64,000 bases of DNA from Chryseobacterium taeanense (GTDB lineage: Bacteria; Bacteroidota; Bacteroidia; Flavobacteriales; Weeksellaceae), in NCBI RefSeq assembly GCF_900099685.1, contig NZ_FNDW01000006.1, forward strand, positions 62,001-126,000, in the 5' to 3' direction. Within the stretch, counting starts at the first letter, position 1, and the number at the start of each line of letters is the position of its first letter. Of this stretch, positions 50,133 through 59,184 are shown piece by piece. A model generated the notes under the pieces. The model saw nothing but the letters and a program-made list of their open reading frames with translations, was not told where the DNA came from and ran no database searches. Made by a program: the position numbers and the translations under genes.

Positions 50133-51599
50133 ATGTTTTTAAAATTTCTAAGGTTAGAAATCAAAAGTTTTTTTCGAGGCAGTTCATTAGGAATCAATCT
50201 GGCGATGAAGATTCTTCGCTTTATTGGAATTCTTTACTTTATGGTGTGTCTTGTGGGTGGTGCGTTCGGTGCTTTTTTCTACATCCAGGAAGAAATACAT
50301 CAGGATCCGCTGAAAGTTGTTTCCAGGTTTTTAATTGTGGCTTGGGTAGTTGATCTGATCTTTAAATACATCTGGCAGGAAATGCCCACTCAGAATATAA
50401 AACCCTTTCTGACACTTAATATTTCTAAGAAGACATTGGTCAACTACATGTTTGTCAAGACTTTCTTATCAGCTTTCAGTTGGCTGAATTCCCTATTTTT
50501 TGTTACTTTTTCCATTATTGCGATTTTTAACGGATATGATGCCATCGGTGTTATCGCCTGGTTCTTCGGAATTTCCTTATTATTTTACCTGAATAATTTT
50601 ATCAATATTCTTTTTAACGATAAAGAAACGGTAGCTATTGTTGTAGGAAGTGTTATTGCAGTGATTGCAGGCCTTACTTATTATAACGTTATTCCTGCGC
50701 TGGAATATTCTGAAAAAATCTTCTATAGTTTTTATGACAGTCCTTATTTTGCGATTATTCCGGCTATCCTTTTCCTCGGCTTATGGAAAATTTGTTATCA
50801 CCATATCCGGAACGTATTCTATCTGGATGAAGGACTTGAAGCAAAGAAAACCGTTGGAAAAACCGAAAATATCGCTTTCCTTAATAAATACGGTGCCATC
50901 GGAACATTCATTAACAATGATATTAAAATGTTGAAGAGAAATAAGGTTACCAAAGGAATTCTCTGGGGAAGCCTTTTATTTCTTTTCTATGGAATGCTGA
51001 TGTTTACTTCATCTATCTATAAAACGCCCGCTATGATGATGTTTATGGGACTTTTTGTAACGGGAGGATTTCAGTTTCTGTTCGGGCAAAGAGTGCCTGC
51101 GTTCGACAGCTCATATTATCCGTTGATGATGACGCTGAATGTACCCTATAAAGAATATCTGAAGGCAAAATGGTGGCTCATGAATATTGTAACCGCTGCT
51201 TCAATGATACTTGCAATCTGCTATGCTTATTTCGGCTGGGAAATGTACCTTACTTTTTTTGCGGCAGGAATTTATAATATTGGGGTGAATTCACAGTTTA
51301 CCCTTTGGTCGGGAGCGTTTAATAAAATGCAGATCGACCTTAATTCTAAAGAGAAAAGATTCGGACAAAAAAACAGCTTCAATCTGAAATCCATGCTTTT
51401 ATTGATTCCTAAAATGTTTTTGCCAATGGCTGTTTTTGGAATTGTACAGCATTTCTATGGAATTGAAGCAGGCGTTGTAAGTGTAGCCATTTTAGGCCTC
51501 TTGGGATTTTTCATGAGGGAGAAAATATTCAATATCATCGTAAAACATTATAAAGTAGAAAAATACAGTACACTGGAAGCATTCAAAAACAAAGACTAA
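50133..51599 (+). CDS. DUF5687 family ABC exporter permease
   Basis: 488 residues from the ATG at 50133, which sits just before MFLKFLRLEIKSFFRGSSLG; the upstream in-frame extension crosses a terminator and is not real. About ten to twelve membrane helices. LNISKKTLVNYMFVKTF, the cytoplasmic NNDIKMLKRNK and QRVPAFDSSYYPLMMTLNVPYKEYLKAKWW are DUF5687 landmarks. It is followed by its ATP-binding partner 1 nt downstream. Substrate unknown; the architecture is that of a Bacteroidota multi-TM ABC exporter. Confidence 0.88.
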   Translation: MFLKFLRLEIKSFFRGSSLGINLAMKILRFIGILYFMVCLVGGAFGAFFYIQEEIHQDPLKVVSRFLIVAWVVDLIFKYIWQEMPTQNIKPFLTLNISKKTLVNYMFVKTFLSAFSWLNSLFFVTFSIIAIFNGYDAIGVIAWFFGISLLFYLNNFINILFNDKETVAIVVGSVIAVIAGLTYYNVIPALEYSEKIFYSFYDSPYFAIIPAILFLGLWKICYHHIRNVFYLDEGLEAKKTVGKTENIAFLNKYGAIGTFINNDIKMLKRNKVTKGILWGSLLFLFYGMLMFTSSIYKTPAMMMFMGLFVTGGFQFLFGQRVPAFDSSYYPLMMTLNVPYKEYLKAKWWLMNIVTAASMILAICYAYFGWEMYLTFFAAGIYNIGVNSQFTLWSGAFNKMQIDLNSKEKRFGQKNSFNLKSMLLLIPKMFLPMAVFGIVQHFYGIEAGVVSVAILGLLGFFMREKIFNIIVKHYKVEKYSTLEAFKNKD

Positions 51600-51600
51600 T

Positions 51601-52323
51601 ATGATTACAATACATAACTTATCAAAGACCTACGGAAAAGCAACCGTTTTAAACATAGAAAACCTTGAAATTCCCAATGGCGAAACCTTCGGGTTGGTAG
51701 GAAACAATGGAGCAGGAAAAACCACCTTATTCAGCCTGATGCTGGATCTTATTCAGGCCACAACAGGATATGTAAGCATCGACGGAATCAAAGTAAACGA
51801 ATCTGAAGCCTGGAAAAACAAAGTTTCTGCTTTTGTAGACGACTCTTTCCTTATCGGCTATTTGACTCCTGAAGAATATTTCTACTTTATTGGCGAACTG
51901 AGAGGGCAGAATAAAGCTTCTGTAGACGAGTTTTTAAAGCAATTTCATGATCTTTTTAATGGGGAAATATTAAATTCCGGAAAATATGTACGCGACCTCT
52001 CGAAAGGAAATCAGAAAAAAGTAGGAATAGTAGGAGCAATTTTAGGCAATCCCGAGATTATCATTCTGGATGAACCTTTTGCCAACCTGGATCCATCAAC
52101 GCAAATTAAACTGAAAAATCTTATTAAAGAACTTTCAAAACAGGACGGTGTGACATTCCTGATCTCAAGCCATGATCTTTCGCATACAACAGAAGTATGC
52201 AACCGGATTGTTGTTGTGAATAAGGGACAACTCGTGAAAGATATCCAGACCAACCCTGAGACACTGAGAGAATTGGAGCAGTATTTTGCAGATCAGATTT
52301 CGAAGCCTGTGGAAAATATTTAA
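51601..52323 (+). CDS. ABC transporter ATP-binding protein
   Basis: 240 residues. Walker A GNNGAGKT is at 34-41, the signature LSKGNQKKVGIVGA near 138, Walker B EIIILDEPF near 155, and the H-loop SSHDLSH near 192. It is the ATPase partner of the DUF5687 permease. Confidence 0.92.
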   Translation: MITIHNLSKTYGKATVLNIENLEIPNGETFGLVGNNGAGKTTLFSLMLDLIQATTGYVSIDGIKVNESEAWKNKVSAFVDDSFLIGYLTPEEYFYFIGELRGQNKASVDEFLKQFHDLFNGEILNSGKYVRDLSKGNQKKVGIVGAILGNPEIIILDEPFANLDPSTQIKLKNLIKELSKQDGVTFLISSHDLSHTTEVCNRIVVVNKGQLVKDIQTNPETLRELEQYFADQISKPVENI

Positions 52324-52345
52324 TATATCATAAAGATATTAATAA

Positions 52346-52378
52346 AAAGTCCTCTTTCACTGGCTGAAAGAGGACTTT
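52346..52378. terminator. Terminator between the ABC ATPase gene and hemE
   Basis: A perfect 14-bp stem AAAGTCCTCTTTCA/TGAAAGAGGACTTT with a 5-nt loop, used by both convergent transcripts. Confidence 0.88.
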
Positions 52379-52399
52379 ATTATTTAAAGTAAAATATAA

Positions 52400-53437
52400 T
52401 TAAAACTCAATATTCGGTTTCCAATCGACCGCCGCTCTGATGAATGCTTCTGCATTTTCAACAGGAATATTCGGTAAAATTCCGTGGCCAAGATTGGCAA
52501 TATATCGGTCTTTCCCGAAACGGTTAATCATTTCAGTCACCATTTTTTTGATCGTTTCAGGTGTTGAATGCAATCTTGCAGGATCAAAATTTCCCTGAAG
52601 AGTCATCGTATGGTTAGTAAGCGTTCTTGCAAACTCCGGAGTGATCGTCCAGTCCACACCTAATGCCGAAACAGGAGATTGCGCCATGTCTTCCAAAGCA
52701 AACCAGCATCCTTTTCCAAAAACCACAACGTGAGTTAAAGGACTTAATGCTTCAACAATCTGGTTAATATATTTCCAAGAAAATTCCTGATAATCTGCAG
52801 GAGAAAGCATTCCGCCCCACGAATCGAAAACCTGAACAGCAGAAACGCCTTTTTCAACTTTTCTTTTTAAATAAGCAATCGTCGTATCCGTGATCTTCTG
52901 AAGAAGAAGATGTGCTGCTTCCGGCTGTTGGAAACAGAAAGATTTAGCAATATCAAAAGCCTTACTTCCTTTTCCTTCCACACAATAGCAAAGGATCGTC
53001 CATGGAGAACCGGCAAAACCGATCAGTGGAATTTCATTGTTTAATTTCTGTAAGGTAAGCTCAATTGCATCAAAAACGTATCCTAAAGTATCATTTACAT
53101 CCGGAACCACAACTTGCTGAACCTGTTCCATCGTTCTGATAGGAGTATCTAGCCACGGCCCTACGGATTCTTTCATTTTAAAATCAATTCCCATTGCCTG
53201 CGGAACCACAAGAATGTCTGAAAAAAGAATAGCTGCATCCAGCGGAAATCTTCTGATTGGCTGCACAGTAATCTCAGAAGCAAGCTCAGGAGTCTGACAC
53301 CTTGTGAAGAAATCGTATTTGTCGCGAAGGGCAATAAATTCCGGCAGATATCTTCCGGCCTGTCTCATCATCCACACCGGAGGTCTTTCTACGGTTTCCC
53401 CGCGAAGCGCTTTTAAATATAGGTCGTTTTTAATCAT
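52400..53437 (-). CDS. hemE: Uroporphyrinogen decarboxylase
   Basis: 345 residues from the ATG at 53437; an in-frame TTG at 53443 is the alternative. [17 protein letters not shown] at the N-terminus, [18 protein letters not shown] and [12 protein letters not shown] are signatures. It converts uroporphyrinogen III to coproporphyrinogen III. Last gene of the hemA-hemC-hemD-hemE run. Confidence 0.95.
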   Translation of the reverse strand: MIKNDLYLKALRGETVERPPVWMMRQAGRYLPEFIALRDKYDFFTRCQTPELASEITVQPIRRFPLDAAILFSDILVVPQAMGIDFKMKESVGPWLDTPIRTMEQVQQVVVPDVNDTLGYVFDAIELTLQKLNNEIPLIGFAGSPWTILCYCVEGKGSKAFDIAKSFCFQQPEAAHLLLQKITDTTIAYLKRKVEKGVSAVQVFDSWGGMLSPADYQEFSWKYINQIVEALSPLTHVVVFGKGCWFALEDMAQSPVSALGVDWTITPEFARTLTNHTMTLQGNFDPARLHSTPETIKKMVTEMINRFGKDRYIANLGHGILPNIPVENAEAFIRAAVDWKPNIEF

Positions 53438-53477
53438 AATCAATTAAATATCATTGTCGCCAATGAACAATTATATA

Positions 53478-54161
53478 TCAGTCTTTGTTTAAAACTTCTT
53501 TTCGAATCAGTTTAAGAACGGATAGAAGATTGTTTTCTTCCGAGGTTAAAACTTTTTCTGAAGTGTATTTTCTAAGTTCCCGGGAAGTTGTTTCGCCAAT
53601 GGATATCAAAGTCAAGCCTTCCAGAGAATTATGCTTTGCAAAACTACGAACTCCGCTCGGACTAAAAAAAACGGCAGCATGATATTTTTCATTTATCTGC
53701 GGATTAATTTCTTCAGTATGGTAGACGGTAACTTTTTTGTATTTAATATTTTGCAGCGGAAGGTCGTTGTCGAGAATATTTATAGCAAGGTTTCCGCAAA
53801 AGTGCAGAAAGCTTTCATGCTGGCATTTTCCGGTGATAAATTTTGCGAGTGTGTCTGCATTTTTAAGCACTTTGAAAGTTCCGAACCCATTTTTGCGTAC
53901 TTCTTTTTTTGTTTTTTCGCCGACACAGTAGATTTTGTTATAATTTTTTTCTGTGAAATCTTCATTGGGACTGAATCCGTTTTGAAAAAATGAATTCACA
54001 CCATTAATACTGGTAAAAATCAATGATTTATCTTTTAGATCAAAAGGTTTTAGCTTTACTGTTTTTGTTCTGATTACCTCAACACAATCAACCGGAATAT
54101 CGTATCCCAATTCTCTGGATATAATAGTACGGTCTATATTTTTGGTAAATAAGATTTTCAT
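53478..54161 (-). CDS. hemD: Uroporphyrinogen-III synthase (HemD-like)
   Basis: 227 residues. The family is weakly conserved; ILFTKNIDRTIISRELGYDIP, KSLIFTSINGVNSFF, KIYCVGEKTKKEVRKNG and AVFFSPSGVRSF fit, and the position between hemC and hemE makes the call firm. It closes hydroxymethylbilane to uroporphyrinogen III. Confidence 0.86.
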   Translation of the reverse strand: MKILFTKNIDRTIISRELGYDIPVDCVEVIRTKTVKLKPFDLKDKSLIFTSINGVNSFFQNGFSPNEDFTEKNYNKIYCVGEKTKKEVRKNGFGTFKVLKNADTLAKFITGKCQHESFLHFCGNLAINILDNDLPLQNIKYKKVTVYHTEEINPQINEKYHAAVFFSPSGVRSFAKHNSLEGLTLISIGETTSRELRKYTSEKVLTSEENNLLSVLKLIRKEVLNKD

Positions 54162-54200
54162 TTATTGTGGGTTTTTAGGCCGTAAGCCTGGTGAGAAAGT

Positions 54201-55109
54201 TTAGAAATGATCTTTAATCTCTGCCATCAGCTCTTTTCCTCCATTCTCAAGAACTGCTTTCGCAAATTTTTCTCCGAAGTTTTCTTCTTCGTTGTAGATA
54301 AAATTTTCATCTGTAGCAATACAGTTTTTACCATCCAGAGAGCAAAGAGCAGCTTTAAAACGGATCTGATCCTCAAAAACTTCAGCAAAGGCACCGATTG
54401 GTGCGGTACAACCTCCTTCCAGTGTATTCAGAAAGTTTCTTTCCATTTCTACACAGATCTGAGTACGCTCATGGTTGATTGAACTGAGGATTTCGTTAAT
54501 TTCTTTTTTCTCAGAATGGCCTGCTACTGCAATAACACCTTGTGACGGTGCTGGAATCATGAAAGGAATCATCTCATAATCGATATCCATTTTCATTCTT
54601 TTGAGTCCGGCTAAAGACAGAATGGTTGCATCAAAATCCCCTTCTTCCAGTTTCTTTAATCTTGTCTGAATATTTCCACGAATATCTGAAAACTCGGCAT
54701 CAGGAAAATTTTTAAGCCAGAAAGCCCTTCTCCTCAAACTGCTTGTGGCAAGTTTAAGCTCATGAAATTCTTTATGTTTTGCAGATTCTTTTCTTATTAA
54801 AACGTCCTGAGGATAATCTCTTTCCAGATAAGCTACGATCTCAAGGTTTTCCGGAAGATTGGTTGGTACGTCTTTCAGAGAGTGTACAGCAATATCAATT
54901 TCGTCATTTAATAATGCAATATCAAGATCTCGTGTAAAAACGCCTGTAATTCCTAATGAATAAAGTGGCTGTGTAAGATTTTTATCGCCGGAAGATACAA
55001 TAGGAACAATTTCCGTTAAATAATTGTTGTTTTGAAGATGCCTCGCAACTTCTCTCGCCTGCCAAAGTGCAAGTGCGGAATTTCTGGTTCCGATTCTAAT
55101 GCTTTTCAT
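54201..55109 (-). CDS. hemC: Hydroxymethylbilane synthase
   Basis: 302 residues from the ATG at 55109, which overlaps the end of hemA by 14 nt and lines up with IRIGTRNSALALWQA, the standard start of the family. ATSSLRRRAFWLKNFPDAEFSDIRGN is conserved, and C234 in EGGCTAPIGAFA binds the dipyrromethane cofactor. It joins four porphobilinogens. Confidence 0.95.
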   Translation of the reverse strand: MKSIRIGTRNSALALWQAREVARHLQNNNYLTEIVPIVSSGDKNLTQPLYSLGITGVFTRDLDIALLNDEIDIAVHSLKDVPTNLPENLEIVAYLERDYPQDVLIRKESAKHKEFHELKLATSSLRRRAFWLKNFPDAEFSDIRGNIQTRLKKLEEGDFDATILSLAGLKRMKMDIDYEMIPFMIPAPSQGVIAVAGHSEKKEINEILSSINHERTQICVEMERNFLNTLEGGCTAPIGAFAEVFEDQIRFKAALCSLDGKNCIATDENFIYNEEENFGEKFAKAVLENGGKELMAEIKDHF

Positions 55110-56370
55110 TAAATTCGTTGTTTGGTTGTTCAACTAATATTTCGTGCATTAATTTACTAATTTCTTCGGCTTTTAACGGATTATCGATGATATATTTTGC
55201 AAAACGATTGGTAATTTTCTGAATCATCTTGTCAGAAAGTTCCATATCCGTGATGTTTATATATTTATTTTTTTTGTAAAAATTATGCATTTCATTGCGC
55301 TCCATATTCTTTAAAACCGCTTTGAAATGATGAATATTTGGTGCCAGCTTTCTCTTTTTCTCCCATTCCAGAAAGTCTTTCATCAGTTCCTTAATGATCT
55401 GTTCAGCTTTTGGAATTTCTTTCTCTCTTTGCTGAATGGTTTCCTGAATCTGTTTTGAAAGTTCATCAACATCAATTAAAGTTACATTTTTATTCTCTGT
55501 AACATCTTTATCAACATTGTTCGGAATCGAAAGGTCGATCACCAGCGTTTCTTTTCCGTTCGGAAAATGAGATTTGTTAACGATAGGATGTCTGGCTCCC
55601 GTGGCTACAATCAGAATATCAGTCTGTTTCAGTTCATAATCGAATTCAGCATAATCGATATGAGGAATCTGATATTTTTCAGAAATTTTTTCGGCAGTTT
55701 CCTGTGTTCTGTTGGCGATTTTAATTTTTGGCTGATAGACGTGTTTTACAAGGTTCTCCACTGTATTTTGTCCTATTTCGCCCACCCCGAGAAGAAGAAT
55801 ATTCTTTTCCGTAAGTCTTTTCTGATTGTTTAAAATATAATGAACCGCCGCATAAGAAACCGAAGCCGCACCGTTGGATATTCCTGTTTCATTTTTGATT
55901 CTCTTAGAAATCTGAATGGCTGCATTAATGGCTCTTTCCAGATAAGGATTAGAATTCTGTCTTTCTTTTCTGAACCTGCTGTATGCTTTTTTAATCTGTC
56001 CGATAATTTCAAAATCCCCGATAATCTGGCTTTCCAGTCCCGCCGCTACCCTGAAAAGATGAATTAAAGCTTCTTCTTTGGTAAGGATATTGGCAAATTG
56101 AAGAAAATCCATCAGATTTACCCCGATTGTTTTGCAGTATTCTTCTGCAACCAAAAGGTAGTTGGGAGAAGTGGTATAAATCTCGGTCCTGTTACAGGTA
56201 GAAACAACAAATGCATCCCCTAAATCTTCATTATGAATCCGGGTGACAAAATTTTTGATATTTTCATCAAAAAATGCAAATTTCCCCCTCGTTTCTACAT
56301 CGGCTTTCTCAAAACTGATGGAAAGTACAGCAAAATTAGATGTCTGATGTATGTTTGAATACTGTAACAT
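55096..56370 (-). CDS. hemA: Glutamyl-tRNA reductase
   Basis: 424 residues. The catalytic cysteine is C59 in VVSTCNRTEIY, the NADPH domain has LLGVGEIGQNTVENL, and the C-terminal dimerisation helices are present. It makes glutamate-1-semialdehyde, the committed step of the C5 pathway. hemL and hemB are not in the window. Confidence 0.96.
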   Translation of the reverse strand: MLQYSNIHQTSNFAVLSISFEKADVETRGKFAFFDENIKNFVTRIHNEDLGDAFVVSTCNRTEIYTTSPNYLLVAEEYCKTIGVNLMDFLQFANILTKEEALIHLFRVAAGLESQIIGDFEIIGQIKKAYSRFRKERQNSNPYLERAINAAIQISKRIKNETGISNGAASVSYAAVHYILNNQKRLTEKNILLLGVGEIGQNTVENLVKHVYQPKIKIANRTQETAEKISEKYQIPHIDYAEFDYELKQTDILIVATGARHPIVNKSHFPNGKETLVIDLSIPNNVDKDVTENKNVTLIDVDELSKQIQETIQQREKEIPKAEQIIKELMKDFLEWEKKRKLAPNIHHFKAVLKNMERNEMHNFYKKNKYINITDMELSDKMIQKITNRFAKYIIDNPLKAEEISKLMHEILVEQPNNEFNEKH

Positions 56371-56777
56371 AAGCGGGGCAAATTTACGTTTTTTTTGATA
56401 AATCGTTTTCTGAAAATGTATATGATAATTATCGTAAAAAACTATTTTGGGTTTATTCTAAATAATAAATTTATTCATTAAAAAAACATGGTTGAAATCT
56501 TATCATTCAAACTATTTAATGTTAAAAAATTAGGATTTATTTTTTAATTTTAAATCTTTCACAGCCCTGTTTGGAAGAAACATTCATTGATAATCCTTTT
56601 GTGGTCAGTATGCATCTTAAATCTGGTTGAAATCGGGGTCTGTAAATACTTAAACTGAAAGTTAATAGGTGATTACAAATTTTAATAAAATTTTAACCAA
56701 ATTATCTTCACACGAAATTTCTTTGCACGTCTTAAATTTATATCTTTGTAACTCTTTAAAAAATCAGAAGTAAAAGT
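56371..56777. promoter_or_regulatory. Divergent hemA-mreB intergenic region with two promoters
   Basis: 407 nt without a gene. Toward hemA the minus-strand box TAAATTTG (complement of 56379-56386) ends only 8 nt before the hemA ATG, so the mRNA would be almost leaderless. Toward mreB, TATCTTTG at 56741-56748 lies 29 nt before the start, with a TTTG 15 nt upstream. The middle is AT-rich and I see nothing else. Confidence 0.6.
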
Positions 56778-57803
56778 ATGAGTTTATTCGATATGTTTAC
56801 GCAAGAGATTGCGATAGACCTTGGTACCGCCAATACCCTTATCATCCATAATAATAAAATTGTTATAGATCAGCCTTCGATTGTTGCGATAGAACGTTCT
56901 ACAGGCAGACCGATTGCCGTGGGTGAACAGGCAAAACATATGCAGGGTAAAACTCACGAGGATATCAAAACAATCCGCCCTTTGAAAGATGGGGTGATTG
57001 CCGATTTCCATGCTTCTGAACACATGATTAAGGAATTTATCAAAAAAATTCCGGGAATTAAAGGTAAATTCATTCAGCCGGCATTGAGAATCGTGATCTG
57101 TATTCCTTCCGGAATCACAGAGGTTGAAAAAAGAGCGGTAAGAGATTCGGCTCAAAAAGTAAACGCCAAAGAAGTACGTTTGATTTACGAACCAATGGCT
57201 GCCGCTATAGGGGTTGGAATTGATGTACAGAAGCCTGAAGGTAATATGATTATCGATATAGGTGGTGGTACAACTGAAATTGCAGTGGTTGCTTTAGGTG
57301 GTATTGTTTGTGATAAATCTGTGAAAATTGCAGGTGATGTATTTACCAACGATATTGCTTATTACTTAAGAACACATCACAACCTTTATATCGGAGAAAG
57401 AACTGCGGAAAGAATCAAAATTGAAGTGGGTTCAGCTGTTGAAGATCTTGATGTTGATATCGAAGATATTCCTGTACAAGGTAGAGACCTTATTACTGGT
57501 AAGCCTAAAGAAATTATGGTTGGCTACAAAGAAATAGCCAGAGCATTGGATAAATCCATCATCAGAATCGAGGATGCGGTAATGGAAACGCTTTCACTTA
57601 CGCCTCCTGAATTGGCTGCTGATATTTACAAAACAGGAATTTATTTAGCCGGAGGAGGTGCTTTACTGAGAGGTTTAGCGGACAGATTGCATAAAAAAAC
57701 TGGTCTTCCTGTATTCGTTGCAGAAGATCCGTTGAGAGCTGTTGTTCGCGGAACGGGTATCGCTCTTAAGAATATGGATAAATTCAATTTCTTAATTAAA
57801 TAA
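56778..57803 (+). CDS. mreB: Rod shape-determining protein MreB
   Basis: 341 residues of the actin superfamily. AIDLGTANTLI (phosphate 1), IDIGGGTTEIAVV (phosphate 2) and GIYLAGGGALLRGL (adenosine) are present, with an N-terminal amphipathic start MSLFDMFTQE. It forms membrane filaments that direct lateral wall growth. First gene of mreBCD-mrdA-rodA. Confidence 0.97.
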   Translation: MSLFDMFTQEIAIDLGTANTLIIHNNKIVIDQPSIVAIERSTGRPIAVGEQAKHMQGKTHEDIKTIRPLKDGVIADFHASEHMIKEFIKKIPGIKGKFIQPALRIVICIPSGITEVEKRAVRDSAQKVNAKEVRLIYEPMAAAIGVGIDVQKPEGNMIIDIGGGTTEIAVVALGGIVCDKSVKIAGDVFTNDIAYYLRTHHNLYIGERTAERIKIEVGSAVEDLDVDIEDIPVQGRDLITGKPKEIMVGYKEIARALDKSIIRIEDAVMETLSLTPPELAADIYKTGIYLAGGGALLRGLADRLHKKTGLPVFVAEDPLRAVVRGTGIALKNMDKFNFLIK

Positions 57804-57830
57804 TTCTAACTTTTTACGACACATATCTGA

Positions 57831-58685
57831 ATGGGATTTTTGCTGAGATTATTTTCCAAGAATGCACTTTTTGTCTTCTTTATATTTCTGCAAATTATTG
57901 CTTTGATTCTGATATTCTCTAAAAATGCCATGCAGAGATCTTGGATCGCAGGACAGTCCGCGGCCTTGAATTCGTGGGTTTCCGGATATATTGATGAAGG
58001 AGTTTCATATCTTAAGCTAAAGCAAACTAATGAAGATCTCGTAGCTCAAAATAAGGCTTTGATGCTGGAACTGTACGGAAAACAAGGAGCAACAAACCCT
58101 CAGTTCAGAAAAGTACACGATACATTAGGTGGTGGACAGATTTACACCTTTGTAGACGGAGAAATTGTTTTCAACAGCATCAACAGAAGAAATAATTATT
58201 TTACAGTCAACCGCGGAAGACGTGACGGCGTATTTCCGCAGATGGGGGTTATGGCTCCTAAAGGAATTGCGGGAATTGTAATCAATTCTACTGACAGCTA
58301 CGCTTTGGTGCAGTCGGTGTTGAGTGTAAATAAAATCAGAATTAATGCTGCTCTGAAGAATTCGGGGTATTTCGGGACACTGACTTGGAATGGAGACAAC
58401 TCACGAGTGATGCATCTTGCAGACATACCAAAATATGTTGCTTTGAAAGTTGGGGATACTGTCGTAACAGACGGAAAATCTGCAATTTTTCCTAAAGGTT
58501 TAATGATCGGCACCATCGCCGGTTATTCCGTAGATAATAAGACCGGATTTTGGGACATTTCAGTGGAACTGAGCGAGAAAATGGGAGCTCTGAACAAAGT
58601 ATATATCGTTAAAAATCTTAAAAAAGCGGAAGTACAAAAGATTCAGGATACCATGCAATCTGTAATAAAAAAGGAAGATGATTAG
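57831..58685 (+). CDS. mreC: Rod shape-determining protein MreC
   Basis: 284 residues: one N-terminal membrane helix, a coiled-coil stretch (YLKLKQTNEDLVAQNKALMLEL) and a beta-rich C-terminus with VNRGRRDGVFPQMGVMAPKGIAGIV. Bridges MreB to PBP2 and RodA. Ends 8 nt inside mreD. Confidence 0.93.
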   Translation: MGFLLRLFSKNALFVFFIFLQIIALILIFSKNAMQRSWIAGQSAALNSWVSGYIDEGVSYLKLKQTNEDLVAQNKALMLELYGKQGATNPQFRKVHDTLGGGQIYTFVDGEIVFNSINRRNNYFTVNRGRRDGVFPQMGVMAPKGIAGIVINSTDSYALVQSVLSVNKIRINAALKNSGYFGTLTWNGDNSRVMHLADIPKYVALKVGDTVVTDGKSAIFPKGLMIGTIAGYSVDNKTGFWDISVELSEKMGALNKVYIVKNLKKAEVQKIQDTMQSVIKKEDD

Positions 58686-59184
58686 CAGGACTTTATTTAC
58701 GGACATATTAATCATGATTTTTCTGGTTGCATTACAAATTTTTGTATTGAACCGAATCACCTTTTTCGGAAAGTACACCCCGGTACTTTATCCGGTATTT
58801 GTTATGTTCTATCCTTTTTTCAGAAATAAATTTCAGTTTTTGGCTTTAAGCTTTCTGATCGGTTTGTCGGTTGATGCATTTCTTTTTTCCTGGGGAATTA
58901 ATGCTTTTGCAACAACCTTAATTGCCTATTTCAGAACCTTGATATTCAGGACTTCTACCGATACTTCTACCGATTTTTTCTCTTTTCAGTCCCTGCAATG
59001 GGCGCAGTTTTTGCTGTTTTTATTTACAAGTATCTTTTTACATCAGCTTTTTGTACAGTATATCGAGTTCTTTAAGCTGAGTAGATTTTTTGAAATATTA
59101 TTTAATGTAGTGGTAACCAGTATAATTTCGTTTATATTTATAGTTATTTACGCATTAATATTTAAAATCAAACAAAAAGTTTGA
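58678..59184 (+). CDS. mreD: Rod shape-determining protein MreD
   Basis: 168 residues with about five to six membrane helices (VFVMFYPFFRNK ... FLIGLSVDAFLFSWGINAFATTLIAYFR). Short and poorly conserved, called mainly from topology and from its place between mreC and mrdA. It overlaps mreC by 8 nt and mrdA by 4 nt. Confidence 0.88.
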   Translation: MISRTLFTDILIMIFLVALQIFVLNRITFFGKYTPVLYPVFVMFYPFFRNKFQFLALSFLIGLSVDAFLFSWGINAFATTLIAYFRTLIFRTSTDTSTDFFSFQSLQWAQFLLFLFTSIFLHQLFVQYIEFFKLSRFFEILFNVVVTSIISFIFIVIYALIFKIKQKV

